Below are positions 62,806 through 64,000 of a DNA stretch of 64,000 nucleotides, piece after piece (the stretch's first letter is position 1; each line of letters starts with the position of its first letter). Made by a program: the position numbers and the translations under genes. Source of the stretch: Bacilli bacterium (GTDB lineage: Bacteria > Bacillota_I > Bacilli_A > RFN20 > CAG-826); assembly GCA_022653695.1 (NCBI GenBank), contig JALCSW010000001.1:301034-365033 (forward strand), in the 5' to 3' direction. The notes below the pieces were generated by a model that worked only from the letters and a program-made list of their open reading frames with translations, was not told where the DNA came from and searched no databases.

Positions 62806-63114
62806 ATGACGAATGCCCAATTCACGCTAGCGGCCAAAGCCCTATCGGACCCAACCAGGCTGCAGATACTTCAGATAGTTTCCAGATCGAAAAACATTTG
62901 CGCTTGCAAAATTCTGGAAGAGCTCCATATTTCCCAAGGCACTCTGTCGCATCACATGAAAATACTCGCCAGCCTCAAATTGGTGTCAGTCGAAAGAAAC
63001 GGGAAATGGTGCCATTATTCCTTGATCAGCGAAAACATGTGTGAGATTTCGCGTTTTATCCAAGCGATTTGCAAGGAGGGCAAAGAAGCCATCGTTTCTT
63101 GCGATTGCCAATAA
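62806..63114 (+). CDS. arsR: ArsR-family repressor, probably arsenic-responsive
   Basis: 102-residue winged helix: LAAKALSDPTRLQILQIVSRSKNICACKILEELHISQGTLSHHMKILASLKLV. The CAC pair in the alpha-3 helix region is where As(III)-sensing ArsR proteins place Cys ligands, and a further CDC is at the C-terminus. It is followed by an ArsP-type permease, supporting an arsenic role. Confidence 0.88.
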   Translation: MTNAQFTLAAKALSDPTRLQILQIVSRSKNICACKILEELHISQGTLSHHMKILASLKLVSVERNGKWCHYSLISENMCEISRFIQAICKEGKEAIVSCDCQ

Positions 63115-63129
63115 AGCAGCGAGCCTTAT

Positions 63130-63151
63130 AACCCTGACGGGTTTTCTTTTT
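63130..63151 (+). terminator. Weak hairpin between arsR and the permease gene
   Basis: AACCC-TGAC-GGGTT followed by TTCTTTTT. A 5-bp stem with a T-rich tail; it may attenuate rather than end transcription into the permease gene. Confidence 0.45.
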
Positions 63152-63193
63152 ACGAAAACATATTGATATTCATCAATTTATTGGAGCGTGTTT

Positions 63194-64000
63194 ATGGAAG
63201 CAACGAACAAACGAATAAAGCCCAAACATTGGAAACTTTGGCTTTTCGGCGGAACGGTTTTATTGATCGCATTGATAAATGTCCTCGTTGGCGTTTTCCT
63301 CGGATGGGACGCCGCGGCGATTCCCTGGAACTTCATCAGCGACCAAATTCTTGGCATGAAATGGCTAAGCGCCTTAGTTTGGAAACTGATCGTCGCGATT
63401 GGGGGAGGCTTCGAGGAAGGGACATGGCAATATCAGGTCGAGTCGTCCGTTCAGTTTTTCGTCTACGACTTCATGAAAATCGGAATTTTGCTTTGCCTGC
63501 TGATTTTTCTCATTTCCTATATCCAATCTTACTTCCCGCCCGAAAGGACGAAGAGGATTCTCGGGAAGTTCCACGGAATAGGCGCCAATATCATTGGGGC
63601 TTTGCTAGGCACGGTAACCCCGTTTTGCAGTTGTTCCTCCATTCCGATTTTCATCGGTTTCACGAGAGCGGGCCTATCGAGCGGCGTCACTTTCAGTTTC
63701 CTGATATCCAGCCCTTTGGTCGATTTGGGTTCCCTTACGCTCCTCGTCGGATTTTTCGGCTGGCCCATCGCGGTCGCTTACGTTCTGGTGGGGCTCGTTT
63801 TGGCCGTTATCGGAGGGACCATCATCGAAAAAACCGGACTTGGCAAAAACGTCGAGGATTTTGTGCTGAAGGGCCAATCCACGGTTGACATCGACATGCC
63901 TGATCTCACCCAAAAGGACAGGCTCATATATTCAAGAGACCAAATGTGGCAAACGTACAAAAAGGTCTTTTGGTTCATCGTGGTCGGCGTCGCCATCGGA
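63194..64000 (+). CDS. ArsP/UPF0718-type permease, 3' end cut by window
   Basis: 269 codons read before the right edge. The ORF track lists only a shadow frame. The true frame starts MEATNKRIKPKHWKLW with GGAG upstream, and shows several membrane helices and the hallmark TPFCSCSSIPIFIGF and LISSPLVDLGSL. Related ArsP proteins export trivalent organoarsenicals; other UPF0718 members have unknown cargo. Downstream of arsR in the same orientation. Confidence 0.88.
   Translation, partial: MEATNKRIKPKHWKLWLFGGTVLLIALINVLVGVFLGWDAAAIPWNFISDQILGMKWLSALVWKLIVAIGGGFEEGTWQYQVESSVQFFVYDFMKIGILLCLLIFLISYIQSYFPPERTKRILGKFHGIGANIIGALLGTVTPFCSCSSIPIFIGFTRAGLSSGVTFSFLISSPLVDLGSLTLLVGFFGWPIAVAYVLVGLVLAVIGGTIIEKTGLGKNVEDFVLKGQSTVDIDMPDLTQKDRLIYSRDQMWQTYKKVFWFIVVGVAIG

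Noticed and set aside
63163-63888. 241-aa ORF listed in the track
   Set aside because: Arg/Phe-rich shadow of the true permease frame, which starts at 63194 and runs off the window.

Overview
The window looks like a chromosome segment of an anaerobic, low-complexity Firmicutes/Bacilli-type bacterium with fairly high G+C, probably one of the uncultured gut lineages near Mollicutes/Erysipelotrichia. This is inferred from gene order (cysS-rlmB-sigH-like-rpmG-secE-nusG; the S10-spc-alpha ribosomal order), the lack of rpmD (L30) in the spc cluster, Ala/Lys-rich tails on ribosomal proteins, and strictly anaerobic enzymes (trimeric [FeFe] hydrogenase, class III ribonucleotide reductase). UGA acts as a stop codon (rpmJ, feoA, nrdD), so this is not the Mycoplasma code.

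Layout. 1-4942: Mg2+ and Zn/Cd P-type ATPases with an ArsR-type repressor and its operators. 4944-10245: nusG, secE, rpmG, a divergent SigH-like sigma factor, rlmB, mgtC-like, cysS and a HAD phosphatase. 10355-14667: hydABC hydrogenase operon with promoter and leader hairpin. 14731-16374: LemA/DUF3137 pair. 16442-32451: one long minus-strand ribosomal operon from rpsJ to rplQ, including secY, adk, map, infA and rpoA. 32648-36093: queuosine salvage operon queT-tgt-queA-queH headed by a preQ1-I riboswitch. 36141-44015: pentapeptide-repeat protein, serine dehydratase, MATE transporter, P-loop kinase, a membrane protein, a flavoprotein and glnA. 44024-47107: DtxR-type regulator divergent from feoA-feoB-small Cys protein. 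47153-52833: GtrA, NadE with an antitoxin-like N-terminus, RimK-like ligase, a phosphatase-Nudix fusion and MscL. 53231-57344: structured leader, nrdD with a fused glutaredoxin-like domain, trxB and nrdG. 57557-62487: TetR regulator, then a two-gene McrBC-like system whose AAA+ protein carries about 12 membrane segments. 62741-64000: ArsR and an ArsP-type permease running off the edge.

Working together: the hydrogenase and the thioredoxin-fed anaerobic reductase point to fermentative NAD(P)H-based redox balance. Metal homeostasis recurs (Mg, Zn/Cd, Fe, As), each gene set with its own local regulator or leader. Several genes have a -10 box only 6-9 nt before the ATG and no Shine-Dalgarno, implying common leaderless mRNAs. 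The best candidates for something undescribed are the membrane-anchored McrB-like pair, the Phd/YefM-NadE fusion, the phosphatase-Nudix fusion and the nrdD leader RNA. No tRNA, rRNA, CRISPR array, insertion sequence or prophage was recognised.
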